From Acidobacteriota bacterium (GTDB taxonomy: Bacteria; Acidobacteriota; Blastocatellia; Pyrinomonadales; Pyrinomonadaceae), in NCBI GenBank assembly GCA_019242475.1, contig JAFAVK010000019.1, positions 1 to 48,966 on the forward strand: a stretch of DNA of 48,966 bases. Direction: 5' to 3'. The notes beneath the pieces were generated by a model. The model had not been told where the DNA came from, did not search any database, and worked only from the letters and a program-made list of their open reading frames with translations. How positions within the stretch are numbered: position 1 is the stretch's first letter; each line of letters begins with the position of its first letter. The position numbers and the translations under genes are program-made. Positions 9,363 to 16,970 of this stretch are shown piece after piece.

Positions 9363-10181
9363 TCAGCCCGCCGGGGAAGTCACGCCGCCTAAGAAGTTCC
9401 GGAGGTTCCTGTGCGCGACGTTCACAGCCTTCTCCGGGTCGAGCCCCCGCGCGAACTCTTCGAACCGCCGGCGGACATCGAGGATGCTGTACTCCGGGCT
9501 GTCCGAGCCGACGCAGATGCGCCGGTCGAACTTCCTGAACATGAACTGGATGTCGAGGTCGAGCGAGCTGCCCTCGTACTTGCAGAGCGTCTCCGACAAG
9601 TCGAGGAGCACGCGCGGGTACGGCCTCGCGATCTCCATCACTTCGAGCAGGCGCACCGTGCCGGCGTGGGCCAGCATGAGCTTCGGGTCGCCCAGCTCGC
9701 CCAGGAGCCGGGAGAGCGCCGTCAGGTTGTTCCGGTACGCCTCGGCGCCGGCGCTGTAAAAGTGCGTGCAGAGCACCACGGCGAGTCCGGCCTCCGCCGC
9801 GAGCTGGATGGCGGGCACGAGCCGCGGGTGGTCGAGCTGAACCTGCGCGATGCGCGGGTGAATCTTGATCCCGACGTACCCGCTATCTTTCATGCGGCGG
9901 AAGCGCCGTTCGAGTTCACGTTCGCCCAGGTCGCCGCCGAAGTCAAAATAGGCGACCGGGTAGAAATGCGGGGAGGTCGCCCTGACCAGCTCCGCGTACG
10001 AGCCCTCGTCGTAACCGCCGACGCCGCCCAGCCCCACGCACAGCGCCCAGCGGCAGTTCGCCTCCTCGGCCTCGCGCAGGTACTGCCCGAAACTATTTCT
10101 CCCCGCCGCCTTCGACCCCAGCCAGTTCCCGTCCGGGGTCGGGTGCGCGAGCGAATCGAAGAGCGGGATGTTATCACTCAT
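9363..10181 (-). CDS. Amidohydrolase-fold (TIM-barrel) protein
   Basis: A protein of 272 residues with the metal-site pattern of the amidohydrolase-2 family: GIKIHPR, VLCTHFYS, LMLAHAGT and a late Asp in GSDSPEYS. The usual N-terminal HxH is altered: the segment reads FDSLAHP, so only the second His is present. The fold is probably retained, but metal binding or activity may differ. The start overlaps the end of the ATP-grasp gene by eight bases, which suggests tight coupling. In this setting it may hydrolyse or decarboxylate a small carboxylate used for glycan decoration; no substrate can be named. Confidence 0.7.
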   Translation of the reverse strand: MSDNIPLFDSLAHPTPDGNWLGSKAAGRNSFGQYLREAEEANCRWALCVGLGGVGGYDEGSYAELVRATSPHFYPVAYFDFGGDLGERELERRFRRMKDSGYVGIKIHPRIAQVQLDHPRLVPAIQLAAEAGLAVVLCTHFYSAGAEAYRNNLTALSRLLGELGDPKLMLAHAGTVRLLEVMEIARPYPRVLLDLSETLCKYEGSSLDLDIQFMFRKFDRRICVGSDSPEYSILDVRRRFEEFARGLDPEKAVNVAHRNLRNFLGGVTSPAG

Positions 10182-11367
10182 AGTCCACGCTCAGGGTCTT
10201 CCGCACCCGCTCGCAGACCTCGGCCAGGGCGGCGTCGCTCTCCGCGTACGCGATGAAGTGCCCCGCCCTGCTCCCCCCGTCCGCCGGCAGAGCTATCTCG
10301 TCACCCTCCCGGAAGGCCAGGCCGAAATCGACGACGTTCGGCATCGCGCGAATCTCTTCGACGCCGCGGACGGACTTGACCCGCCCCGGCGGGAGGGAGA
10401 GGAACTCCAGCGTCGCGGCCTTGTCCTGCGGCAGCGGGGTCACTTCCGTAATCTGCTCGCCCAGGGCCGCCCGGATCAGGGTGCCGGTCACGTCCACGCC
10501 CGAGACGAGCGGGACGATGTGGCTGGAGATATTGGCCCCGCCGCCGCGGGCCGCGAACTCGATGAAGTAGAAGTCGCCGTTCCAGTATTTGTACTCGGCG
10601 TGGGTGATGCCGAAGGGCAGGCCGGTCGCGTCCACCAGGCGGTTGTGACTCTTCTTCAGCCTGTCGTACGGGATCGTCCCGTCGTCCTTTAAATAGAGGA
10701 GCCGCAGGTCGAGCACCGTGTTGTGGCCGAACTGCTCCTTGCGCGAGCAGCCGAGCACCACGTGCCCGCCCCCGGCTTTGAAGCCCTCGACGGTGAGTTC
10801 CACGCCGCCGATGTACTGCTCGACCAGGAACCTCGGCTCGCGACTGTTCGCCAGCGTCTCGGGCAGCGCGGCCCGCAGCTCCGCCTCCGACCCGACCTTG
10901 AACACGCCCCGGCTCGAACGGTTGTCGGTGGGCTTGATGATGACGGGGTAGCCCAGAGACGAGGCCGCGCGCGCCGCCTCTTCGAAGGAGTGGCAGACGA
11001 AGTAGGCCGGCTGGAGCGTCCCGTGCGCCGCGCAGAACTCGCGCATCCGAACCTTGTTGGTGAACAGCTCCGCCATCCGGGAGCCGATGCCCGGGAGCCC
11101 CAACTGCTCGGCGACGTAGGCCGCCGTGGGGACGGCGATGTCTATCTGGTCGGTCGTGACGGCCTCCACGCCGTACTCCCTGGCGAGCGCGAGGTGCCCC
11201 TCCTTGTCGTAAATGTCAACGGCCAGCCCGAGGTCGGCGAACCGGAAGCCGAGGGAGTCTTCGTAGAGGTTGGTGTTGATGACGTAAAGGCCGTGGGCCT
11301 TCGCAGTCCGGATGAGGTGGAGCTGCCACTGGCCGCTGCCGATGACGAGGATTCTCTTACCGCTCAT
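10174..11367 (-). CDS. ATP-grasp carboxylate-amine ligase
   Basis: A protein of 397 residues with an N-terminal pre-ATP-grasp Rossmann part (RILVIGSGQWQLHLI), then NKVRMREFCAAHG, the ATP-binding YPVIIKPTDNRSSRGV with its flexible loop, EQYIGGVELTVEG, and the Mg-binding IEFAARGGG. The layout is that of CarB/PurK-like ATP-grasp enzymes, which activate a carboxylate as acyl phosphate and join it to an amine or another nucleophile. Its start follows the oxygenase stop directly (TAAATG) and its end overlaps the amidohydrolase start. A plausible role is attaching the acid made by the neighbouring aldolase to an amino sugar or amino acid; this is inferred from gene order only. Confidence 0.82.
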   Translation of the reverse strand: MSGKRILVIGSGQWQLHLIRTAKAHGLYVINTNLYEDSLGFRFADLGLAVDIYDKEGHLALAREYGVEAVTTDQIDIAVPTAAYVAEQLGLPGIGSRMAELFTNKVRMREFCAAHGTLQPAYFVCHSFEEAARAASSLGYPVIIKPTDNRSSRGVFKVGSEAELRAALPETLANSREPRFLVEQYIGGVELTVEGFKAGGGHVVLGCSRKEQFGHNTVLDLRLLYLKDDGTIPYDRLKKSHNRLVDATGLPFGITHAEYKYWNGDFYFIEFAARGGGANISSHIVPLVSGVDVTGTLIRAALGEQITEVTPLPQDKAATLEFLSLPPGRVKSVRGVEEIRAMPNVVDFGLAFREGDEIALPADGGSRAGHFIAYAESDAALAEVCERVRKTLSVDYE

Positions 11368-12168
11368 TTAACCAGCCGCTCCGAGGTCTGCGGAGCGGTA
11401 TTCCGGCGCTGCCGACACGCTGTTGACCGCGAACAGCCCCATCCAGCGCCCCTCGAAATCCAGCCAACGCTGCTCCTCTTCGGGGTCGATGGGGTCTACG
11501 CCGTGGGGGGCGCTCGCGTTGAAATAGACCACGTCGCCGGGCTCGCTCAGGTCGTCGAGGTAGAGCTTCGACCCGTCCCCGGCCTCGACGAAGAGCCCCC
11601 CCGCAGAGAAGTCGCTCCCCTTGCGCGACATCGTCAGGACGGGCACGGCCATCTGGTGCGCGAGCTTCGGGTCGGAGTGCTTGTTCAGCCCCCCGCCCCC
11701 CTTGGGGTAGAACTGGAAGGAGAGTCTCGCGGCGAGGTCGCCGGTCGGCGTCCGCCCGATGTAGTCCCCCGGGTCGGCGCCCGCCAGAATGTTTCTGGCG
11801 TGATAGACCTCCCTGAACCGTCCGAACAGGTCGAAGTAGTCGTGGTTCCAGGGGAAGAAAGAGAAGAGCTGATAGCACCCCCTCACGGCCGAGCGGGCGT
11901 CCTCCCAGCGAACCATCCGGTGAAAGTTGGGGCAGCCCGCGCTGAGCGGGGCGTAGTTCGGCAGCGAGGCGGAGCCCACCGCGCTCAGGTATTTTTTTAT
12001 CGCCTCGACCAGCCCGGCCGGGACGACGTGCTTGAAGATGTAGACACAGTCGCCGCGCCGCAGGTTGTCGGAGATTTCCTGAAGGGACGAGGGCGCCGAG
12101 AAGGCGGTGCCGTGGTCTTCCCTGTGGAAGACCCTCATCGGGCCGGCTGTTTGCGCGGGAGTCGTCAT
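11368..12168 (-). CDS. Putative Fe(II)/2-oxoglutarate-type oxygenase
   Basis: A protein of 266 residues from ATG 12168 (MTTPAQTAG); a longer frame is open but would run into the aldolase gene. The metal triad of 2-oxoglutarate oxygenases is visible as LNKHSDP (HxD) and SAPHGVDP (distal His), with PGDVVYFNASAPHG forming the typical beta strand before the distal His and an Arg about 15 residues later that could bind 2-oxoglutarate. The N-terminal part has no recognised motif. It lies between the aldolase and the ATP-grasp ligase. Hydroxylation of an acyl or amino-acid intermediate would fit, but the substrate is unknown and a non-enzymatic cupin role is not excluded. Confidence 0.6.
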   Translation of the reverse strand: MTTPAQTAGPMRVFHREDHGTAFSAPSSLQEISDNLRRGDCVYIFKHVVPAGLVEAIKKYLSAVGSASLPNYAPLSAGCPNFHRMVRWEDARSAVRGCYQLFSFFPWNHDYFDLFGRFREVYHARNILAGADPGDYIGRTPTGDLAARLSFQFYPKGGGGLNKHSDPKLAHQMAVPVLTMSRKGSDFSAGGLFVEAGDGSKLYLDDLSEPGDVVYFNASAPHGVDPIDPEEEQRWLDFEGRWMGLFAVNSVSAAPEYRSADLGAAG

Positions 12169-12182
12169 CGAGAGGTACGAGG

Positions 12183-13244
12183 CTAGCTGCTCCACACCAT
12201 GTTGGCGGCGCGCGCGGCGTCGGCCACGATGGGGTCTTCGACGCACAGGCCCGCCGCGACCTCTTCCACCAACTCCCTCGAAGGGTTCACCTTGTCGCGG
12301 GCGCAGACGGCCATGATGAGGCGCCGCTCATCAACGCCGTACTTGGCCGCGCACTCGTGGACGAGCGGCGCGAAGCTCGAATGGAACTGCGCGAAGCCGA
12401 CGACCACGTCCATCGAGTCGTACCTGTGATCCGTCATCAGGGGCTTGATGAGCCTCTCGCCCAGGTCAATGACCCGCAGGAGGTCGAACCCGAGGGGGCG
12501 GCCCGCCCGCTCCATCGCGGCCAGGAAGACTTCGGTCGGCGTGTTCCCGGCGCTGCGCCCGAAGCCCCGCAGCGAGGTATCGACGGCGACCGCGCCGAGT
12601 TCGGCGGCCCTCATCGAGTTGGCGACGGCCAGCTGGAGGTTGTTGTGGCCGTGGAACCCCAGCGGCACGTCGCTCACGGCCCTGACCTCCCCGAAATACT
12701 GCTCCACCTCGCCGGGAACCATGCCGCCCGCGGAGTCCACGATGCAGACGAGGTCTGAGCCGAACGACTGGCTGAGCTTGGCCTTCTTGGCGAACTCCTT
12801 CGGCTCAAGCGTGTACGACTTCATGAGGTTCGCGTGCACCTGCATGCCGTGACGCTTCGCGCGGGCGATGAACGGCTCGGACTTCTCGACCGCGGTCACG
12901 TTCGTGCCGATTCTGATGAACCCCATCCCGTGGTCGGCCGCGAGATCGACGTCTTCCAGCCGGGCGATGCCGGGGATGCAGAACATGCCCCACTTCGCCC
13001 GCCTGACCGACTCCGACGCCGCCTTGAGGTACGCCTCGTCCGTCTCGGCCGCCTTCCCCAGCCCGGCGACCGAAGAGGCGCCCAGGCCCACGCCGTGGCC
13101 GACCTCGATCAGTGCAAAACCCGCCTCGTCGAGTTCGCCGCAGATGTTGCGCGTGTCGTCCGCGGTGAATTGAAAATCGACCGCGTAACTCCCGTCACGA
13201 AGCGTGACGTCCAGTATGGTAGGCAGGTTATCCATAAACTCCAT
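12183..13244 (-). CDS. DRE-TIM aldolase, 4-hydroxy-2-oxovalerate aldolase-like
   Basis: A TIM-barrel metallo-aldolase of 353 residues, close in length and order of motifs to DmpG/BphI-type 4-hydroxy-2-oxoacid aldolases. LDVTLRDGSY near residue 12 holds the catalytic Arg and metal-binding Asp, followed by LIEVGHGVGLGASS, CIVDSAGGMVPGE, the metal-binding GFHGHNN and AGNTPTEVF. The catalytic His that follows the Arg-Asp pair in BphI is a Tyr here. The usual partner, an acylating aldehyde dehydrogenase, is absent. The start at 13244 has AGAGGACAG before it. In this setting it may build a hydroxy-oxo acid from pyruvate and an aldehyde for glycan decoration rather than degrade aromatics. Confidence 0.8.
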   Translation of the reverse strand: MEFMDNLPTILDVTLRDGSYAVDFQFTADDTRNICGELDEAGFALIEVGHGVGLGASSVAGLGKAAETDEAYLKAASESVRRAKWGMFCIPGIARLEDVDLAADHGMGFIRIGTNVTAVEKSEPFIARAKRHGMQVHANLMKSYTLEPKEFAKKAKLSQSFGSDLVCIVDSAGGMVPGEVEQYFGEVRAVSDVPLGFHGHNNLQLAVANSMRAAELGAVAVDTSLRGFGRSAGNTPTEVFLAAMERAGRPLGFDLLRVIDLGERLIKPLMTDHRYDSMDVVVGFAQFHSSFAPLVHECAAKYGVDERRLIMAVCARDKVNPSRELVEEVAAGLCVEDPIVADAARAANMVWSS

Positions 13245-13279
13245 CTGTCCTCTGACCGACTAAATAAGCGAACGAAGTG

Positions 13280-13300
13280 GGCGGCACACGAAGTGCCGCC
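13280..13300 (-). other. 8-bp GC hairpin in the aldolase leader
   Basis: GGCGGCAC and GTGCCGCC pair across a five-base loop, about 36 bp before the aldolase start and downstream of the predicted promoter. There is no T-run after it on the minus strand, so it is not a classical terminator. It may be a leader stem or mRNA-stability element. Confidence 0.5.
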
Positions 13301-13335
13301 TCGCCGTTCAGACTCAAGGGCACAGCCGAGCCGGC

Positions 13336-13364
13336 ATTATCACACAGCGGGAGAGCCGAACCAA
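13336..13364 (-). promoter_or_regulatory. Predicted sigma-70-like promoter for the aldolase cassette
   Basis: On the minus strand, TTGGTT (complement of 13359-13364) and GATAAT (complement of 13336-13341) are separated by 17 bp. The -10 box matches consensus at five of six positions and is preceded by TGT, an extended -10 element. It would give a leader of about 85 nt containing the hairpin at 13280-13300. It implies that the cassette can be expressed apart from the upstream wzm-wzt-fkbM genes. Confidence 0.45.
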
Positions 13365-13448
13365 CCGCCCTGTCAGTGCCCGGCGGACGGGCGTCAGACA
13401 CCTCCACGCTCGCGTCACCACCTGACGTGCGTTGCGGCGCCCGAACGT

Positions 13449-14591
13449 CTAACCGACTTTAGGTGTGGCAAAAAGAACTGTCTCCCCGGAGTATATGGTG
13501 AAATGATCCAGGAAGAACTCATACCCCACACCCAACCCGTCCAGGTAGGCCGGGATCTCTACGAAATCTTCCTCCTTATGGTATAGCGAAATCGCCAGTT
13601 CGGGCCGGAAAGCGCGGATAGTCTCTTCCGCCCCTTTCAAGGCGCGGAGTTCCGCCCCTTCTATATCCATCTTAATGAAATCCACCCGCGGCAACTTTCT
13701 CTCCCTAACGAAGTCGTCTATGGAAACTGTTGTTACCTGCTGGGTTTCCCGACCGTTTCGATGGTCGAAGACGACGGACGTGGCGGGGCCGTGCGCCGAG
13801 AAGGTCAGCGTTTCTCCCGACCTCTCCCACAAAGCTTTCCGGACAATTTCCCCCCTCTCGGCGAGCTGTGGGTTTAACTCTATGTTCCGGGAGAGCACTT
13901 CCAGATTCTCGGGCGTGAACTCGAAGGTATAGACCTTCCCCTGCTCGCCTACTTCGCTGGCGAAGTAGAGCGCCGTGTCGCCCCAGCCGCCGCCGGCGTC
14001 GATGACGTAATCGCCGGCCTGCGCTTTGATCGCGGGTTTCCTCTTCCCGTACTCGTATTGCTTGACGATGAAGATCACCATCACGCCGCCCGCCATGGTG
14101 TAGAATTCGATGGGGTATCCGAGTTCCCGCAGGTCAAAGCGGTTCAGTACGAAGTTATGAAAGTTTAATTTTATGCTGTCCCGGCCCTTGATTAAGGAGC
14201 GCGCGAGCGCGCGCCGGGGCCAGTAAGAGTCCGTGTTCAGGGGCAGCTTCACCTTCTTGTGCCCCATCAGCCTGTAAGCAAACACTTTGACGAGGGTCGC
14301 CTTCGAATACTCGTCCGCGAGCAAATCGTAGGTACGTGAAAGGCCCCCGAGCATGTCCCGGATTCTCGACACGTTCCGGATCACATCTTCGGTCGCGCCG
14401 TCCACCGGCACGACCGCAGCCTTCCCCGTGAGCAGCCGATTCAATCTGCTCACGACCGAACTCTTGAGCGACGACTTGTACCGGTCGGCGATATTGTCCG
14501 GGTCCCAATTCTCAGGCCCGTACCAGTTGGTCATGCTCCGCATCAGTTCTTGCATCAGCTCGACTGTGAAGGCCGAATCATCTGCACCCAT
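13449..14591 (-). CDS. FkbM-family methyltransferase
   Basis: A protein of 380 residues from ATG 14591 (MGADDSAFT), chosen because AGGGAGGT lies five bases upstream. It overlaps the end of the wzt gene by 37 bp. The C-terminal half is an FkbM-type SAM methyltransferase: YVIDAGGGWGDTALYFA is the SAM loop, VYTFEFTPENLEVL follows, and VDFIKMDIEGAELRALKGAE is the FkbM signature. The N-terminal 150 residues are helical and unassigned. FkbM enzymes O-methylate sugars and polyketides. Placed right after an ABC glycan exporter, it may cap the chain end by methylation, as methyl caps are known to end some ABC-exported O-antigens. That role is inference. Confidence 0.8.
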   Translation of the reverse strand: MGADDSAFTVELMQELMRSMTNWYGPENWDPDNIADRYKSSLKSSVVSRLNRLLTGKAAVVPVDGATEDVIRNVSRIRDMLGGLSRTYDLLADEYSKATLVKVFAYRLMGHKKVKLPLNTDSYWPRRALARSLIKGRDSIKLNFHNFVLNRFDLRELGYPIEFYTMAGGVMVIFIVKQYEYGKRKPAIKAQAGDYVIDAGGGWGDTALYFASEVGEQGKVYTFEFTPENLEVLSRNIELNPQLAERGEIVRKALWERSGETLTFSAHGPATSVVFDHRNGRETQQVTTVSIDDFVRERKLPRVDFIKMDIEGAELRALKGAEETIRAFRPELAISLYHKEEDFVEIPAYLDGLGVGYEFFLDHFTIYSGETVLFATPKVG

Positions 14592-15844
14592 GCAGCACCT
14601 CCCTTTGCAACATCTTGTGAGACCCACGCGAGATTCGGCCTGATGACGCCCGGCCACTTCCCGAACCAGTTGTCGCCGGGGCGCGCGACGTCCTGCACCT
14701 CGAAGGTGAGGACTTCCGGGTGAAGGTAGAGCGTCTCCGTAGTGTCCTGCACCACCTGGATCGTCACGCTGTAAAGCTCGTCGTTCAAAAAATTCGCCGG
14801 CACGCTCACGACCTCCCGGAGGAGGCCGCCGGGCCTCGGCTTCACCTCCGAGGCCGTGGAGAAGACGGGCGCGCCCTGCGTGTACAGGTGCATCGTAAAG
14901 TTCAGGACAGCCCCAGGCAAGTAGTTCCAGAACTCGAACTCTATCTGAAATGGCGTGTTGACGAAGATGGGTTGCGACCTGCCCTGCTCCGGCAGCCGCA
15001 CGCGGGCCGAGCGGAGTCTCACCTTCTCGTTGCCGGGTGCGGTCATCGGGTCATCCCACACGTGTTCGAGCGTTGGGGCCGCACCCTTCTGCAAGTAGTT
15101 GAGAACGACCTGCTCGGTCTCTCCGGCCTTGACGATCTCCCCCTTGTCCAGCCAGATGACCCTCCCGCAGAGCGCCCTGACGGCGTTCATGTTGTGACTG
15201 ACGAACAGGACGGTTCTCCCCTCGTTCGTCACCTCGCCCATCTTCCCCAGACACTTCTTCTGGAAGTCCGCGTCGCCCACCGCGAGCACCTCGTCCACGA
15301 TCAGGATTTCCGTCTCAAGGTGGGCGGCGATGGCGAAGGCGAGCCGCATGTACATGCCACTGGAATAATATTTCACCGCCGTGTCGATGAACCTCTCGAT
15401 CTCGGAGAAGGCGATGATCTCGTCGAACTTGCGCTCGATCTCCTGCCGTCTCATCCCGAGGATCGCGCCGTTGAGGAAAATGTTCTCGCGGCCTGTGAGC
15501 TCCGGGTGGAACCCCGTCCCGACTTCGAGCAGACTCCCGACCCTGCCGTAGAGCCGCACACGGCCCGTGGTGGGTTCGGTGATGCGCGAAAGGATTTTCA
15601 GCAGCGTCGATTTGCCCGCGCCGTTGCTGCCGATCAGCCCGACGATCTCCCCCTGCCCGACCTCGAAGCTCACGTCCTTGAGCGACCAGAGCTCCTCCCG
15701 GCCCCGCTCCGCCATCTTCATCAGCGAGGCGAGCGGGTTCCGCGCGAAGTCCCTGACGGACTCGCGCAGGGTGCCGCCGTGCGGGTTGGACGCACCGATG
15801 TGATAGAGCTTGCTCAGTCTCTCGACCGTGATGATGCTGGGCAT
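14555..15844 (-). CDS. wzt: ABC transporter ATP-binding protein for polysaccharide export (Wzt-like)
   Basis: An ABC ATPase of 429 residues. The Walker A is GSNGAGKST near residue 73, the signature is YYSSGMYMRLAFA (a variant typical of polysaccharide/teichoic exporters), the Walker B is ILIVDEVLAVGD and the switch His is in LFVSHNM. A C-terminal extension of about 170 residues after residue 255 has the look of a Wzt carbohydrate-binding domain (PIFVNTPFQIEFEFWN), which recognises the finished chain end. It lies 6 bp after the wzm-like permease gene. The pair exports the glycan made by the genes that follow, across the inner membrane. Confidence 0.92.
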   Translation of the reverse strand: MPSIITVERLSKLYHIGASNPHGGTLRESVRDFARNPLASLMKMAERGREELWSLKDVSFEVGQGEIVGLIGSNGAGKSTLLKILSRITEPTTGRVRLYGRVGSLLEVGTGFHPELTGRENIFLNGAILGMRRQEIERKFDEIIAFSEIERFIDTAVKYYSSGMYMRLAFAIAAHLETEILIVDEVLAVGDADFQKKCLGKMGEVTNEGRTVLFVSHNMNAVRALCGRVIWLDKGEIVKAGETEQVVLNYLQKGAAPTLEHVWDDPMTAPGNEKVRLRSARVRLPEQGRSQPIFVNTPFQIEFEFWNYLPGAVLNFTMHLYTQGAPVFSTASEVKPRPGGLLREVVSVPANFLNDELYSVTIQVVQDTTETLYLHPEVLTFEVQDVARPGDNWFGKWPGVIRPNLAWVSQDVAKGGAAWVQMIRPSQSS

Positions 15845-15850
15845 TACTGG

Positions 15851-16771
15851 CTAGATGATGTCGGCGAAGGTTCTTTGGCGGCGCTGGAAGGCGTAGGTGC
15901 CGTAGATGAGGAGCAGGACGGTGAAGCCCGCCGAAATCAGCATCGAAGGCCAGTCGAAATCCGTCCCGAACAGCGAGGCCCGGAAGCCCTCGATGATTCC
16001 GACCATGGGGTTGAGCGAAAAAGCGCGTTGCAGCCCCTTCGGGACTGAGCCCAGCCCGTAGACGACGGGCGAGGCGAACATCCAGAGCTGCATCAGCAGG
16101 GGGATGGCGATGCCGATGTCGCGGTACTTCACGTTGACGGCCGACATCCAGAGGCCGACGCCCAGCGCCAGGAACGTGATGAGCAGGATGGGGATCGGCG
16201 CCGCCAGCAGGTGGGCGGTCAAGCCCACCCGGTAGTAGAGCATCAGCCCGACCAGAATCACCAAGACCACGCCCAGGTCGATGAGCCGCGCGGCGACCGT
16301 GGCGACCGGGAGGAGCAGGCGCGGGAAATAGACCTTCGTCACCAAATGCGCGTTCCCGACCAGGCTGTTGCCCGTGGTCGCAATCGCCCCCGCGAAGAAC
16401 GTCCAGAGCATCAGCCCCGCGTACGCGAACAGGGGGTAGGGCACGTCGTTCGTCGGGATGCGGCCGATCCGCGCGAAGACGAATGTGAAGACGAGGGCCA
16501 TCGTCAGCGGCTGCAAGACCACCCACGTGATGCCGAAGAGGGCCTGCCTGTACCGCACCTTCACGTCGCGCCAGACCAGGAAGTAGAGCAGCTCCCGGTG
16601 CAGCCACATCTCGCGGAGTTCGAGCGCCGACCAGAAAGTCGTCGGCTCGATGACGACCGGCGGGTCTTTAAAAGGCCCGGACGCCCCGGTCGGGGGGGAC
16701 TTCCGAAGGAGCCCCCCGCCCCGTGCCCCGGCCGGAGCCGTCGTATCGTGGTTCGCGGTGGATGTTCCCAT
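15851..16771 (-). CDS. wzm: ABC transporter permease for polysaccharide export (Wzm-like)
   Basis: A membrane protein of 306 residues from ATG 16771; an in-frame extension upstream crosses the predicted promoter and is not used. After a 45-residue hydrophilic N-terminus come the family motif LVWRDVKVRYRQALFGI and about six membrane segments, such as PLTMALVFTFVFARIG, AYAGLMLWTFFAGAI and LLMQLWMFASPVVY, then YGTYAFQRRQRTFADII at the end. This is an ABC-2 type permease of the O-antigen/teichoic acid class. It is the first gene of the predicted minus-strand glycan operon. Confidence 0.9.
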   Translation of the reverse strand: MGTSTANHDTTAPAGARGGGLLRKSPPTGASGPFKDPPVVIEPTTFWSALELREMWLHRELLYFLVWRDVKVRYRQALFGITWVVLQPLTMALVFTFVFARIGRIPTNDVPYPLFAYAGLMLWTFFAGAIATTGNSLVGNAHLVTKVYFPRLLLPVATVAARLIDLGVVLVILVGLMLYYRVGLTAHLLAAPIPILLITFLALGVGLWMSAVNVKYRDIGIAIPLLMQLWMFASPVVYGLGSVPKGLQRAFSLNPMVGIIEGFRASLFGTDFDWPSMLISAGFTVLLLIYGTYAFQRRQRTFADII

Positions 16772-16807
16772 TAATGTTTCGGGGCGGCCGAGGGCGGCCG
16801 TCGCGGG

Positions 16808-16836
16808 ATTATATCCACCCGCCAGTTGATATGCAA
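16808..16836 (-). promoter_or_regulatory. Predicted promoter of the wzm-wzt operon
   Basis: On the minus strand, a perfect TATAAT (complement of 16808-16813) lies 17 bp after TTGCAT (complement of 16831-16836). The start of transcription would fall near 16801, about 30 bp before the wzm ATG. The -35 box is weak (three of six). Confidence 0.55.
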
Positions 16837-16868
16837 AAGAGGGCTTGTCGGGCGGTGCGCCGAACGCG

Positions 16869-16905
16869 GCGAGGCGGCTAGCCGACAAGCGACTAGCCGC
16901 CTCGC
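16869..16905 (-). terminator. 13-bp hairpin after the beta-helix gene
   Basis: GCGAGGCGGCTAG and its exact complement CTAGCCGCCTCGC are separated by 11 bases, about 65 bp past the stop of the beta-helix gene and before the wzm promoter. There is no T-run, so it may act as a weak terminator, a transcript-end stabiliser or a palindromic repeat. It shares GCCGCCTCG with the hairpin at 13280-13300. Confidence 0.45.
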
Positions 16906-16970
16906 TGGTTCGTACCGCCCTGACCGGGCGCTTCCGCCGTCACGCGCGGAGGGTGCCCGTTAGGCCGGCC

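Noticed and set aside
12183..13244. Aromatic-degradation (meta-cleavage) aldolase
   Set aside because: No acylating aldehyde dehydrogenase, hydratase or dioxygenase of that pathway is nearby, and the catalytic His is replaced; the glycan context fits better.
13277..13462. Short plus-strand frame in the gap before the aldolase gene
   Set aside because: It runs through the predicted minus-strand promoter and leader hairpin and has no coding features.
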